Shown here: positions 54,099 to 64,000 of the stretch, in pieces
Numbering within the stretch: position 1 is the stretch's first letter
Layout: every line of letters begins with the position of its first letter
Assembly: GCA_030549175.1 (NCBI GenBank)
Contig: JAUKUA010000002.1
Location: 6,572,001-6,636,000, forward strand
Length of the DNA stretch: 64,000 bases
Origin: Lasiosphaeris hirsuta
Taxonomy: Eukaryota; Ascomycota; Sordariomycetes; Sordariales; Lasiosphaeriaceae
Direction of reading: 5' to 3'
Made by a program: the position numbers and the translations under genes
Notes under the pieces: model-generated
What the model was told of the DNA's origin: nothing
Database searches by the model: none
The model's input: only the letters and a program-made list of their open reading frames with translations

Positions 54099-57000
54099 TT
54101 ACCCCTTAAACTCATTTACTACTGTGATCATTAGATTATCAATGATCCGCCATGAATTTGGTACTTTGTCTTTAGCCACTGGCCGAAGCGGACCCATCTT
54201 GTACAAGTCTTGATGCTTGATGAAAAATTCCAACAACTCCCTGAGCACCCCCCTTGAGCCACCCGACCGGTGAACAGTCTGTTGGGGCACGCCCCTTTCC
54301 CAATTCATATGCTTGCTCAACGACCACTGCTTGGACCTCTCGCTGAGGATCCCGAGTTGTCGGGGATCTGGTTCCTGGTCTAATATTCCTGTCTCAAGGA
54401 CTATGTTTGGATGCCAATCTTCGTATCCATCTCCAAGGAACCGGCGTAATACAGCGACATCGGCACGCACGATCCCAAAGACTAATAGGCGGATGCCAAC
54501 GGGCCACCTCAGAAACTTCTCAGCCTCATCCTGTGGTAGTGTGGGGAGGGTTAGAAGCTCCCAAACGGCGATCCATCTCCCCGCCATAACCGCTCTGCGG
54601 AAGGCTTTCAAGAGAATGTCAAAAACAGGAATTGCCTCGCTAGTGGTCTTTTGGGAGCAGTAGCGCAGTACGCATTGCAGAAGCTCAGTCTGACTTCTAA
54701 TACTAACAAAAGATTCGTAGCACTCCATGATGATGCACTCGAGCGCCGTACTCCCGTTGGTGTCATCAAGGGCTAGGTTCGGCTTCGCTTTGAGCAGTTC
54801 TGTTGCAATGTTGATCAGGAACTGGCGCGAGCTGTCGTCCGCGGAGGAGCGTCCGCCAGCCGCCGTGGCGCAGGACGCGAGGGCGTGCAAAGCTGTGGCA
54901 CCGTCGTGGTCTTGATCGTCCACGCTCATCCCCGCCCTCAGAAGCTCCGAAACCAGCCTCGTTCTGCGCCCTAGTATCGCTGAATGTAAGATTGTTGAGC
55001 CGTTAACCCCCCGGACAGTCAAGTCGAGGGCTTTCAGGAGACGGGGGAATCGGGGGTCTCTGACTAATTCGTCGTCCCATAATGCAAGTGCATGAACCGC
55101 TGTCCAACCTGATTGATCAGTTACGGAGCATGAGGCTCCGCGGGAGAGTAGGAGGTTCGCAACTTCAAAGACAAAGCATGTCTCCTCTTGCACACCGGCT
55201 GGCTGCTGCCAGTGTAAAAACAAGGCATGGAGAGCAGTTTGTGTAGAACCGTTCGTCTCGTTAGCAGGCATACCGAGGTCCACTAGGCACCGAATCATTG
55301 GCAGGTCGAGGTTGCGGGTGGCGAGGTGTAATATTGTATCACCGTCCGGCAATTTCCGAGTAGGGTCGGCTCCAGCACTGATGAGCTCAGCGGTTTCATC
55401 CAGATATTGCAGCCGTACCGCATGGTGAAGAGGAGTCTCTCCCGACTCGTCTGTCGCGTCACGGTCCTTGACAAGCTCTAGAACTTCGGAGAAAGGGATG
55501 AGCCGGGAGAATTGCGCATCGATGATATGGTGCAAGATTCCCTTGCCGTCGCTGTCGACCTCATCAAAATACCGCCCGTCAGTGACCATCATGGAGAACA
55601 GACTATCGTTATGATAGCGAATAGACGCCACGAGTACCTGGAACCCGATCGATGGGGATATGCCGGGAAACGCAAGCTCGCCGAACTTGATATACGCAGT
55701 GGCTCTCCTGGGCGGGACCGTCCCCTCGCAGGCGATTCGCAAGAGAGCGTGGACCAATGTTTCTTTTTCAAGTTCTTGGAGGAGCGAAAAGAGCGGTGCC
55801 CTAATGATCTCGTTGGCACTGCCGATGAGATCATCTGCGGTTTCGAGGCCGTCTAGCTCGATGATTTTCCCTAGCCCGGCCGCAAGCGCCCTCATAAACG
55901 CCTGCTCTGTGTGCACGCCTACGGTTTCAGTATTGCCTTTGTGTGTCGAGACGAGTTCCCAGGCTACACTGGTTAGCGTGGAAACCATCCTCTGCTGGGC
56001 CATCCGGTCGTCTCCTCGGTGATTAATCCATCTTTCAAGGCGAGATTTCACGCAGAGCTTAGCGAAAAGGGGTTCCTTTGAGTCCAAGCACATATCGATG
56101 AGCTGACAACGCCACTTTGGGTTGGACAGGGACGCCCTCCAAAGCCCCTGCAACATGTCACTTTGGTGGTATGAGATAGCCTTCTCGAGCGGACTTTCAT
56201 GAAACAGATTCCTCTGGATATCCTGTTCTGGAGTCCTATTCAACGGATTCGCACCGGCGCAGATCAGAGCTTCAACTGCTAAACTAGAGCCGGCACATAC
56301 TGCAAATCCCAGTGGTGTCCCAGCGAGAAAGAACGGCAGCTGTAGGTCGAGTCGTTGAGTCTCGACGCAGCAAGACTCAAGGATGTGATGTCGGGCTTCG
56401 TGTTTCGGTAGTAGGCACTCCAAGGCTCGATCCAATGATTGTCTCTCTTTGTCGAACATGAAGAGGTAGTGAAGTGGTGTCGGATCAGGGACTGCGCAAT
56501 CGTCTTCCGCACCCGCTTCCTGCTCCTGAGACGATTCTGCGTTGTTGAGCACTGGCAGGAGTGATTTCAGAGCGCCGAGATCCCCAAGCTGGCATGACAA
56601 CTGGATCGCTGCACCGATATCCTCTCTGCTAGGCGCGGAATACTCATCATTGACGGCCAAGCTCTCCCCCAGCAAGGCCACGTCAACCTGGGGAGCGGAA
56701 TGCCGCATCGTACTTCTCCCCCAAGGAGAGAGGAGGCGGTATGAAGACGCAGTTGTGACGCCCAGTGAGGCCCAAATACCAGAGGCAGAAAATACCGAAC
56801 CGGAGGGCCCTGCTGCTCGAGTTTGTGCAGAATGCGGCTGGTCGAGGTCTGGGTGGCGGTCGTTGAGGATCAGGAGCAGCATATCCGCCGGAACGCAACC
56901 CAACGCAGCGCTCTTCCGCACACTCTGCAGTGCAATCGGGATGTCTTGCTCGATTCCGAAGCCGTTGAGAAGGGCAAGGCCGGTCTGCAGGGCCGCTCTG

Positions 57001-58617
57001 GCGGAGTCCTTATCTTGGCCAAGTGCCTCCCGCTTGGCGTCCAGGACCATTTTCGCCTTGACACGGAATGGAATGCGGCTTGCGACCCGTGGGGTGAAAG
57101 TCTGTTGTCATCTCTATCAGCGATAGCCACCAGACCTCTGGGGATAGATCTTGGTACTTCATAAGACCAGCTCTCTTCCGTATTGAGATGGCTATTGATC
57201 GTGGAAGAGGATTCTTCCACATCGTTCCATTCATTCCACCTGTGTGTGGTATGTCAGCCCCTCCAGAAACATGCATGCAGCTCACATCCGGCCGAACGAA
57301 TTGTTATAGACTTACGTGGAGTGTAAACCGCCTCCAAATATGAATGGCAGCTTTGTCAACTCGAAAGGCCGCTTCTGTGGGTCTTCCTGAAGAGTTATCC
57401 GGAGGATAACCTTGATGAACTGTTGTTGTAAGGAGCGGAAGTCGCGGCGGTCAGGGAGCTGGTCAATTGACGTTTCCGCAGCCTTGGCAAGCTTAGGGCA
57501 CAAGTGAAACATGTGGTCCCTTTCAATGGATTGCGTCGAAGATGGGCCGGCAGGACTATCTGCCCTGAAAGGTATGGACTTGACAGCATCCAGATTGTAG
57601 TACTGAGCGCCGTTCCACAGTACTTCCCAGCAGAGAAGACCAAGAGCCCAGACGTCGCAGCGGAGGAATTCAATCTTTCCGAGATTGGACCCATGTTGTA
57701 TTTCGGGGGCAAGGTACCTATGGGCGATTGAAAGGGAAGGTAGTTAGCAGGTGGGTATATGTAGGGGGGCGGTCTCGGCGGCTCTGCTGAAGGGGCTTAC
57801 CAAAGCGTTCCCCTGTAAATCTGAATTCCACCTTCTCTTTGTTCGTCGCTAAATAGGCATGCATGTCCGAAATCCGACTTTGGATATATGTGAGCACTAG
57901 TGTAGACACAATCAAAGACACATTCGTCATGACATACCAACTTGGCAATCACATCGGTCTCGTAGGCTCCCGACTTTGCTCCCGACGGATTGGGAAATAC
58001 CAAGACGTTCTCCAGCTTCAGGTCACCGTGACCAACGCCGGTCCAGTGTAGTCTATTCAGACCACAGGCGACCTGGCTGCATATCGACAGCTTCGATGGC
58101 ATGGAGACGTCGCCAGTCTGTAAGTACTCGCGGAGAGTGCCGAGGGAGGCATAGTCGGTCACGATGAAGGGAATGAGATCACCCCTGCGTAAGCCCCACC
58201 CATACCCTAGCAGGGTCAAGATATTTTCATGCTGGGCAATGGGCGGATGGTGCATAACCTCAATGTCCTTCAAGACACAGTCGACTCGGTTCTGGAAGGC
58301 AAAGTGGTCATTGACGTCGTCAGGAGGCTTTATCTTCTTGACAGCCACGGCTGTGCGCGTCCGGGCGTCTGTGTAACGGAAAACTGTATAAGATGCTCCT
58401 TCGCCCACCTGCTTTGGGGTCCGGAGTGATGCAGCATCGTAAAGGCGGAGATTGAGAGGTTGAATGGTCCAGAGGAGATCGTCTAGCGACCGAATCTCAA
58501 CCCCGCCCTGCCGCGAGAATCTGAGGGAGCAGGAAACAAGCGTGCGCGCAGGCGGCCGAGCGGACCGGACAGAAAAGGACTGGTGATATTTCAAGTCAGT
58601 GTCGTATTTTACCAGAA
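54099..58617 (-). CDS. Protein kinase-ankyrin fusion, 5' end unresolved
   Basis: I assemble exons 58617-57938, 57877-57801, 57717-57316, 57239-57158 and 57101-54099, with introns of 60, 83, 76 and 56 bp; all phases agree, giving at least 1413 aa. The first exon is bounded only by an acceptor (TCTTCAAG); no ATG precedes the kinase, so upstream exons are missing. Kinase: GEGASYTVF loop, VAVKKI lysine, HGDLKLENVL catalytic loop (Asp present, Arg before it replaced by Gly, a non-RD kinase), SDFGHA, YLAPEI, CDVWALG. Then a Sel1-like stretch (ALQTGLALLNGFGIEQDIPI) and several ankyrin repeats (DESGETPLHHAVRLQYLDET, PDGDTILHLATRNLDLPMIR, VNGSTILHSAILGRRTRLVS, DHDGATALHALASC). It is probably a signalling protein; no partner is known. 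It is divergent from the HeLo-pseudokinase gene. Confidence 0.8.
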
Positions 58618-59991
58618 CTTGAAGAGGGATAAGGATGAACCAACCCGGTGACTCATTCCGGGCGATGGGCCCGATCGAGTACCTATGGGGCCTGGTAGGT
58701 ACCGGCCTTCTGGCAGCCACCCTGAGTCTGTATGTGTATGTGTGGGGAAATAACCCGCCGAATCTGGCGAATCTGGCGTTAATAACACCTCTTTTCGCTA
58801 CGTCACAGCTGATAGATAGTGTTGTGTGTGGTGACAGTCGAGCTCGCCGCTGTTTTGGTTTGGAAGTCAAACGCCAATTTGCGACCGCGCTGCTCAATCA
58901 GGTCACGAGTGCCCAGTTTTCAAGAGTTCGTGGGTAGGAGGGTAAGGCTCTATCTCGATCCCAGCCCACTTGGGGTGCAGACCTATGAGGCTCTGGTACC
59001 AGTCACGGTGCGTGGCTATGTCGGCGTCACGGCGGTTGAACCACAGAGGGCCTGCTGAGCCACCTCCCTACCCCGCCAGCATGCTGCTCTAAGAAATCCG
59101 ATAGGTTGTAACACAGCGGGCAGGGTTCCGGGCGGCCAGCCCAATTGATAGATCCAAGCCACTTTTCCGAAGTGCCAAGGCGAACCTATGCAACAGATCG
59201 AACCAACAGGCTAAAAGCCGCAACGCGGCAGGCTTTCCATCCACCCCAAAGGCTTTAAACACGCGATGAAAAAGACGAGGCATTTTACTATCAGACTAGT
59301 ACTAACCAAGTTATGGTTCATGGATTGAAGGGATTATATGCAGTTGTTGTATTTTAAAATAATTTGTGTCGAGCGAGATAGAAACACAAAAGTCTCGGCA
59401 AGCTGCTAGTAAACTAGCAAATATCAGCTTTGTCTAATACCAGTCAGAATTATTAGACACTGGATGATTTACATAATCGATTCATATTACACGCTAAAAC
59501 CCTGTAGGTGTCTCAGAGACCCCCCTCATTTATGAAGCGGTGGTTCACTTGGGTAAGTTTGGTAACTGCTGAGTAGCCCAGAGCCTTATCTCCCAACGGA
59601 GGAGCTGAACCCAGTCTCTGTAGCAGCCCGACTGAAGACGGGGTAAAATCTTGGAATAACAGAGACAACAAAAAAAGTCAAAGTTAGCTGGGCCGGAACC
59701 ACAATGCCAATGAGTGTGATGTATACGATCCTAGATGCGGCCATGCCCAGTTCCCCGAGATTGGATCATGTTGATGTCAAGCTGACTGCGTGTTGTGAGG
59801 AGTGGTAAGTACCTCTTTGTATTTACCCCGCACTCGGAGGACTTATTAAATGTACGGGTGCCAGCGCTCAGGTCTCCTTCGCCTTGATATTCTGCGTGGG
59901 CAGCTCCAAGATTTCAACCCTGGCGAATTTAGGCAACCATTCCTTACCTCTCTCACCTTCCCCGAGTATTCCTTGCCCAGCGCTCTGTGGC
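58618..59991. other. Intergenic between two divergent kinase-type genes
   Basis: About 1.4 kb that probably contains the missing first exon(s) of the kinase-ankyrin gene (minus) and the promoter of the HeLo-pseudokinase gene (plus). I could not place an ATG with a valid donor. Confidence 0.4.
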
Positions 59992-61837
59992 ATGGCGGAA
60001 GTAATCGGCATAGTTGGCTTAGCAATCGCTGTTTTCGACCAGTTTCTCAAGTTGGGCGATAAGACAATTGAAACGATCCAGTGTGTTCGAACATTCGCCG
60101 AGGTGAGGCAATTACGCAGTCGCTCGCGCGCAGGCGTCCGCATTAACATGCACCGCCCCGAAGGACTTGAAAGATGCATCCGAGACAATCCGGCGTGAGC
60201 AGGGCATCGCAAAAGCTCTCAACTATCTATTGTTTGAGAAATCGCCCGTGAGTTAGACCAGATCCGCGAGGGTGTTATGGGGTTCCCGTTCCCACTGATA
60301 CTATAGACTCTGCCGTAGAAATATGGAGGACAGATGCTGTTTGAGCAATACGATGAAGAAGCACAGCGGTTCATCTTGAGTGTAGTCGGAGAGCTTGTCG
60401 ACGCGCTAGAGAGTGCTGCGAAGCTGCTTGACACCAGCCCGCCAAGTCCGCTCCCGGCAGCCGATCTGCAGCGGTCCGGTCTGAGCTCCCATGCAGGCAC
60501 TCTGAGCTCTTCCATTACACTTACCGAGGACAAAACGAACCGGGCTGGTCTCACCTTCTTTGAAAGAACCTCCAGCTCTGCGTCTCTTAGGAGAAAGCTA
60601 CGATGGTCCTTCTATGATAAGAAACGAGCCAAGGACATCATCGACCGATATGCCAAGCTCAACGGCCATCTCTACCGGGTTGTCCAGCTGAACAGTTTTG
60701 CGAGCGGGATCGGGGTCGATCTACAGCATCTCGAGAACATGAAGCAGAGCAGGGCAGCCCAAGAGCTAGGATTCGACGAGACCGCTAGTCTTCAGCTACT
60801 GGCCCGAGAAGCAGCGCTCGGCATGGCGGCGAATTTCGAGGTCTCTGATGGCTGGATGTCTACCATCGAGGATGGCAGGCAGGTGGAAGGTAGATTTGTA
60901 ACATTTGTGAATGAGGGGCGGCCATATCTGCAAGACACCTGCGAGTACAAGCTTCCAAGCATCAGCGATGGTATCGACAACCAAACTCGGTCACGTCTAA
61001 ACGGCCTCGCCGCTCTCCTCCAGCAGCCCAAAGAACAAATATTTAGAATCCCAAAGTGCATCGGATGGAAATACCTGCCGTCGACAAAAGACATTGCCTT
61101 CATTTTTGAGTCGCCCGGCAACCCTCATGCATCACAGCCGCAGAGCCTGTTGCATCTACTGAGCATGCCCGAGTTCAAACCGACATTGCAGGCCAAGTTC
61201 CAACTGGCATACAGTCTGGCGAAGAGCATCTCCCAGCTTCAGATGGTTCAGTGGCTTCACGAGAGTCTACGAAGCGAAAATATCCTGTTCTTTCCACCAC
61301 CACAGGGTGGTTCCCCGGACACAGTGGCGCTCAGTGAGCCATGGGTATTTGGCTTCGACTTCAGCCGTCCCGAGAACTTCTTCTCATATGGGTTTGCAGA
61401 CTCTGAGCCTGAACGGGATATTTATCGACATCCAGAACGACAGGGAAACCCCACGGCCATGTTCAGCAAGTGGCATGATATATATTCACTTGGTGTCATG
61501 CTCCTCGAGATTGGTATGTGGCCCCCCTTCAAGTCGCCACCCTCCATACACTGACCGTGATCGTGTGGCAGGTATCTGGGAGCCCGCAATACAACAGGAA
61601 CATCCCCGCGACCAGTTCAAGAACATGAAAACCCCTGAAGATAGGAAAAACCGACTGGTCAAGGTTGCAAGAAAACGGTTGCCGCCAAAGATGGGGGGAA
61701 AGTATAGCGACTTGGTCGTCCGCTGTTTGACGGGAAACTTTGACGTTGGGGACGACACAAAGGGGGATATCAAACTACAGCAGGCATTCAGATCACAGGT
61801 TATTGAGGCTCTCGGGAGGGTCCTTGAGAGTATTTAG
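59992..61837 (+). CDS. HeLo-like domain plus pseudokinase protein (MLKL-like layout)
   Basis: Four exons (59992-60102, 60164-60247, 60319-61513, 61572-61837) with introns of 61, 71 and 58 bp; 551 aa in one frame. The N-terminal about 120 residues begin MAEVIGIVGLAIAVFDQFLK and include YGGQMLFEQYDEEAQRFILS, the pattern of fungal HeLo/prion-inhibition helical domains. The C-terminal half is kinase-like: HESLRSENILFF in place of HRDxKxxN (catalytic Asp lost), FGFDFSRPE in place of DFG, HDIYSLGVMLLEIGIW in place of DxWSxG, and no clear VAIK lysine. It is therefore a pseudokinase. A four-helix membrane-active domain ahead of a pseudokinase is also the layout of animal MLKL. A cell-death role is inferred from family. 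Confidence 0.75.
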
Positions 61838-62183
61838 GCTACTAAATTTGTTAGAGGCCATTGATGAGCCACACCCGACGTTGTTGAATGTCTTGAGGTT
61901 TCACACATGCGGTCTGGGAAGGACTCATACAAAGCTCAAGAGGGCGAGAAAGCAGGGGTTACCGAACTAGTAGTATTACAACTTCAAATGCGACTTGGCA
62001 CCAATGTTTCTGATCATGGATCAAACTTGAACATGAACAATCCTCTTAGGACTTGCCTTTTCTGCCCGAAATCTCAATGTCTTGTATGCCACACAGCGCA
62101 CGCACATACAATCCCCATCCTCGCCGTGAACCTGGCTCAGAGAGCCGCGGCTTTCCTCCGGCGGCAACATATGAACAAACATC
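61838..62183. other. Convergent 3' gap
   Basis: About 350 bp between the stops of the HeLo-pseudokinase and NmrA-like genes. No gene is seen. Confidence 0.45.
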
Positions 62184-63184
62184 TCAAGACTGGACCAACC
62201 TCGAAAACTGGCTCTCCGTCCTCAGCCAATCACTGAAATCCATCAAGTTGGGATGCATCTTCTTGAGCTCCGCGATATCCGCGCCGTATCCGACTTCATG
62301 AAACCATTTGTACATTAGACCAAGGTCCTTCATCATCCACATGATCAGCAGGCAGACGAACTTGTAGGTGAACTGCAGCTCCCTGCCCGTCTGTCTTTTG
62401 ACCACCGCCGCCAACTGGTCGAAAGTCAATTCATCCCCAGCCAACGAGATGGCCCGCCCGTTGTACTGCTCCGGGTGCAAAAAAGCCTGGGCCCCAAAGA
62501 AGCCAATGTCACTGGTGGCGATGAGCTGCAGCGGCTTGTTCTTGATGACGAGCTTCCAGGTCGTGACAAACACGCGCCCGAAGAAGTTGTCGGTGAAGTT
62601 CTCCATGAAGGCTACCGGGCGGAGTATGGCCCATTCCATCTTGCCCTCGGCCTTTCGGGTGCTCTCGATGAGGTGCTGTTCGATGCCATGCTTGCTGATG
62701 AAGTGCGGGACGTCGGTCGGGTTGTTGGGGGAAGATTCGCCGCCGCGATCGACCGAGGTGTAGACAAAGAACTTGACCCCGGCTGTGATGGAACTGTCGA
62801 CGAGTGCCTTACCCTGCGCGAGCTCGCTGACCCCGCCTTGGTCAGATCCCATTGGCACCTGCACATTTTCTTCTTGTCAGTAATCTCGGGACAGAAAATC
62901 CACGACACCCCCCTTTCGGCCCCCCTTACCTGAACGCTAAAGACGCCCCATATCGGCGATGAGGCGACTTTTTGAGCCGTCTCAAAGAGCGCATCCGGCT
63001 TCGCCAGGTTCCCCTGGACCAGCTTGATCTTTGGCGAGGTTTCCGATAGCTTTCGGGCGGATGCTGAGCTGGCGTCGCGGGTGACGGCGAGGATCTCGAA
63101 GTCGGCCTTTTCCGCCAGCAGCCTCCGGATGACAGAGCCGCCCTGTTTTCCGGTTGCGCCGCAGATGAGAACCGTGCGTGACAT
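62184..63184 (-). CDS. NmrA-like NAD(P)-binding protein
   Basis: Two exons, 63184-62930 and 62858-62184, with a 71-bp intron (GTAAGG...CTGAC...GCAG); 309 aa. NmrA-like family of the extended short-chain dehydrogenase fold. The Rossmann motif GATGKQG is at residues 9-15 after a TVLIC strand. Then come ILAVTRD (cofactor specificity strand) and VKFFVYTSVDRGG. The usual catalytic YxxxK Tyr seems to be replaced (HFISKHGIEQHL), as in NmrA redox sensors that bind but do not reduce. WAILRPVAFMENFTDNFF is a family hallmark. The role may be redox or nitrogen-signal sensing, or a pathway reductase; it cannot be fixed here. A second NmrA-like gene starts 570 bp away, divergently. Confidence 0.85.
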
Positions 63185-63753
63185 GGTCGGATATTAGTTG
63201 TTCGAGAGGCTCGCAAGTAAGGACGAGATTATCCCAAGGTAATTGTGTGATCTCTGCTAGATTTTGAGAGACGGTATAAAAGGCTCCCAGATACCTATAT
63301 AAGTATCAAAATCTGCCTCGGCGGATACATGTATTACAAATTCGGATCCCCAACCATGCCGAGTAGTTTCCATTGTTGTGATGACTCGCCATGGGTTCGC
63401 AACACTTCGCGACGCCGATATCTGGATCCTTCCCGCCCGTCCAATCAGCGCCGCAGCGGCCTCCGTCGAACACCGAAAGTGGGTCTGTCGTCAGCCGATA
63501 CACCACACCAGCGATCTCAGCAGGTCAATGTCCACGTTAATCCATCCGCATTGGCTATCGGCAGCATTCTCTCTTCACCGGTCCTCCAGGCGGCGGAGAG
63601 CGACTGGGCCCGGTTGCTGACCAATTCGAAGGACTGTCGGTCTTGGCCTCGTTCCTGAATCCCTGATTTATAGCCACAGCCATGGCCTAGTAATAGGCCA
63701 CTCGTATCCAGCACTATCGAGACTCCAGCACACACCACTGCAAGTTACCGACC
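63185..63753. other. Divergent promoter region of two NmrA-like genes
   Basis: 570 bp between the two start codons, with a TATAAAAGG box near 63,275 on the plus strand. Short overlapping frames here are not supported as genes. Confidence 0.45.
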
Positions 63754-64000
63754 ATGAATACCGCAACACCTAGTACCACGGTGGGGCTGGCCGGCATCAC
63801 GGGCAGGTTCGGCCGCCTCCTCGCCGCCCATCTCCTGAAAGACCCGACCGTGACGCTCCACGGTTACAGCCGAGACCCGAGCCGGGTCATCGCCGCCCTC
63901 TCCTCCTCTCCTCGGGTGCGCCTGTTCCAAGGCGGCGCCCACGACCGGGACAAGATACAGGCCTTCGTCAAGGGCTGCGACGTCGTCGTCTGCGCGTACC
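63754..64000 (+). CDS. NmrA/NAD(P)-binding protein, cut by window edge
   Basis: The frame opens at the ATG at 63754 and runs off the window (82 codons visible). VGLAGITGRFGRLLAAHLLK carries a GxxGxxG Rossmann motif. GYSRDPSRV follows as cofactor strand, then VRLFQGGAHDRDKIQAFVKG and CDVVVCAY, the order seen in NmrA-like and isoflavone-reductase-like proteins. Only the N-terminal cofactor half is present, so activity cannot be judged. Confidence 0.75.
   Translation, partial: MNTATPSTTVGLAGITGRFGRLLAAHLLKDPTVTLHGYSRDPSRVIAALSSSPRVRLFQGGAHDRDKIQAFVKGCDVVVCAY

Noticed and set aside
1..64000. tRNA, rRNA or snoRNA genes
   Set aside because: No cloverleaf arms with GGTTCRA-type T loops plus matching acceptor stems, and no conserved rRNA blocks, were seen by eye; a covariance-model scan was not possible.

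Overview
The window looks like the genome of a filamentous ascomycete (Pezizomycotina, probably Sordariomycetes-like; this is inference). Genes carry short introns of 50-136 bp with GTRNGY donors, CTAAC/CTGAC-type branch points and YAG acceptors. The protein families are typically fungal: HET, CHAT-TPR, HeLo-pseudokinase, AIG1-like GTPases, GMC oxidoreductase, NmrA and 2EXR. Several relics carry C-to-T stop codons of the kind left by repeat-induced point mutation (RIP). I saw no rRNA, tRNA or CRISPR. The low density of intact genes and the many broken ones mark an accessory compartment.

Layout. 1-6.1 kb: a fragment, a membrane HET protein preceded in frame by a small membrane ORF, and an unknown 209-aa protein. 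6.1-10.3 kb: transposon debris, including LINE reverse-transcriptase remains between inverted arms. 10.3-12.6 kb: two small surface- or membrane-type proteins, one ending in a Cys-rich tail with a CaaX box. 12.7-17.8 kb: the core finding, a gasdermin-like gene divergent from a TPR-CHAT protease gene with intact His and Cys. 17.8-22.8 kb: pogo/Fot1 and Tc1 relics. 22.9 kb: a small secreted 8-Cys protein. 24.8-29.4 kb: a STAND N-terminal pseudogene and two divergent AIG1-like GTPases, one with an 11-residue-repeat coiled coil and a CaaX box. 29.5-42.3 kb: repeats and dead genes (2EXR, amidase, CmcJ/asaB-like, ABCC transporter, LINE), one intact tautomerase and a Tourist-like MITE. 43.8-52.5 kb: a three-exon unknown gene, a class 3 lipase, HET and STAND pseudogenes, and a five-exon GMC oxidoreductase. 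54.1-61.8 kb: a kinase-ankyrin gene divergent from a HeLo-like/pseudokinase gene. 62.2-64 kb: two NmrA-like genes, the last cut by the window edge.

How it fits together. Many coding remnants belong to families tied to fungal non-self recognition and regulated cell death: HET (2), STAND N-termini (2), gasdermin, CHAT protease, HeLo-pseudokinase, kinase-ankyrin and immune-type GTPases. The gasdermin/CHAT pair reads as a two-component executor plus activating protease. The HeLo-pseudokinase resembles MLKL in layout. The metabolic genes (GMC, lipase, tautomerase, NmrA) show no obvious pathway link. Family calls come from motifs read by eye; no database search was run.
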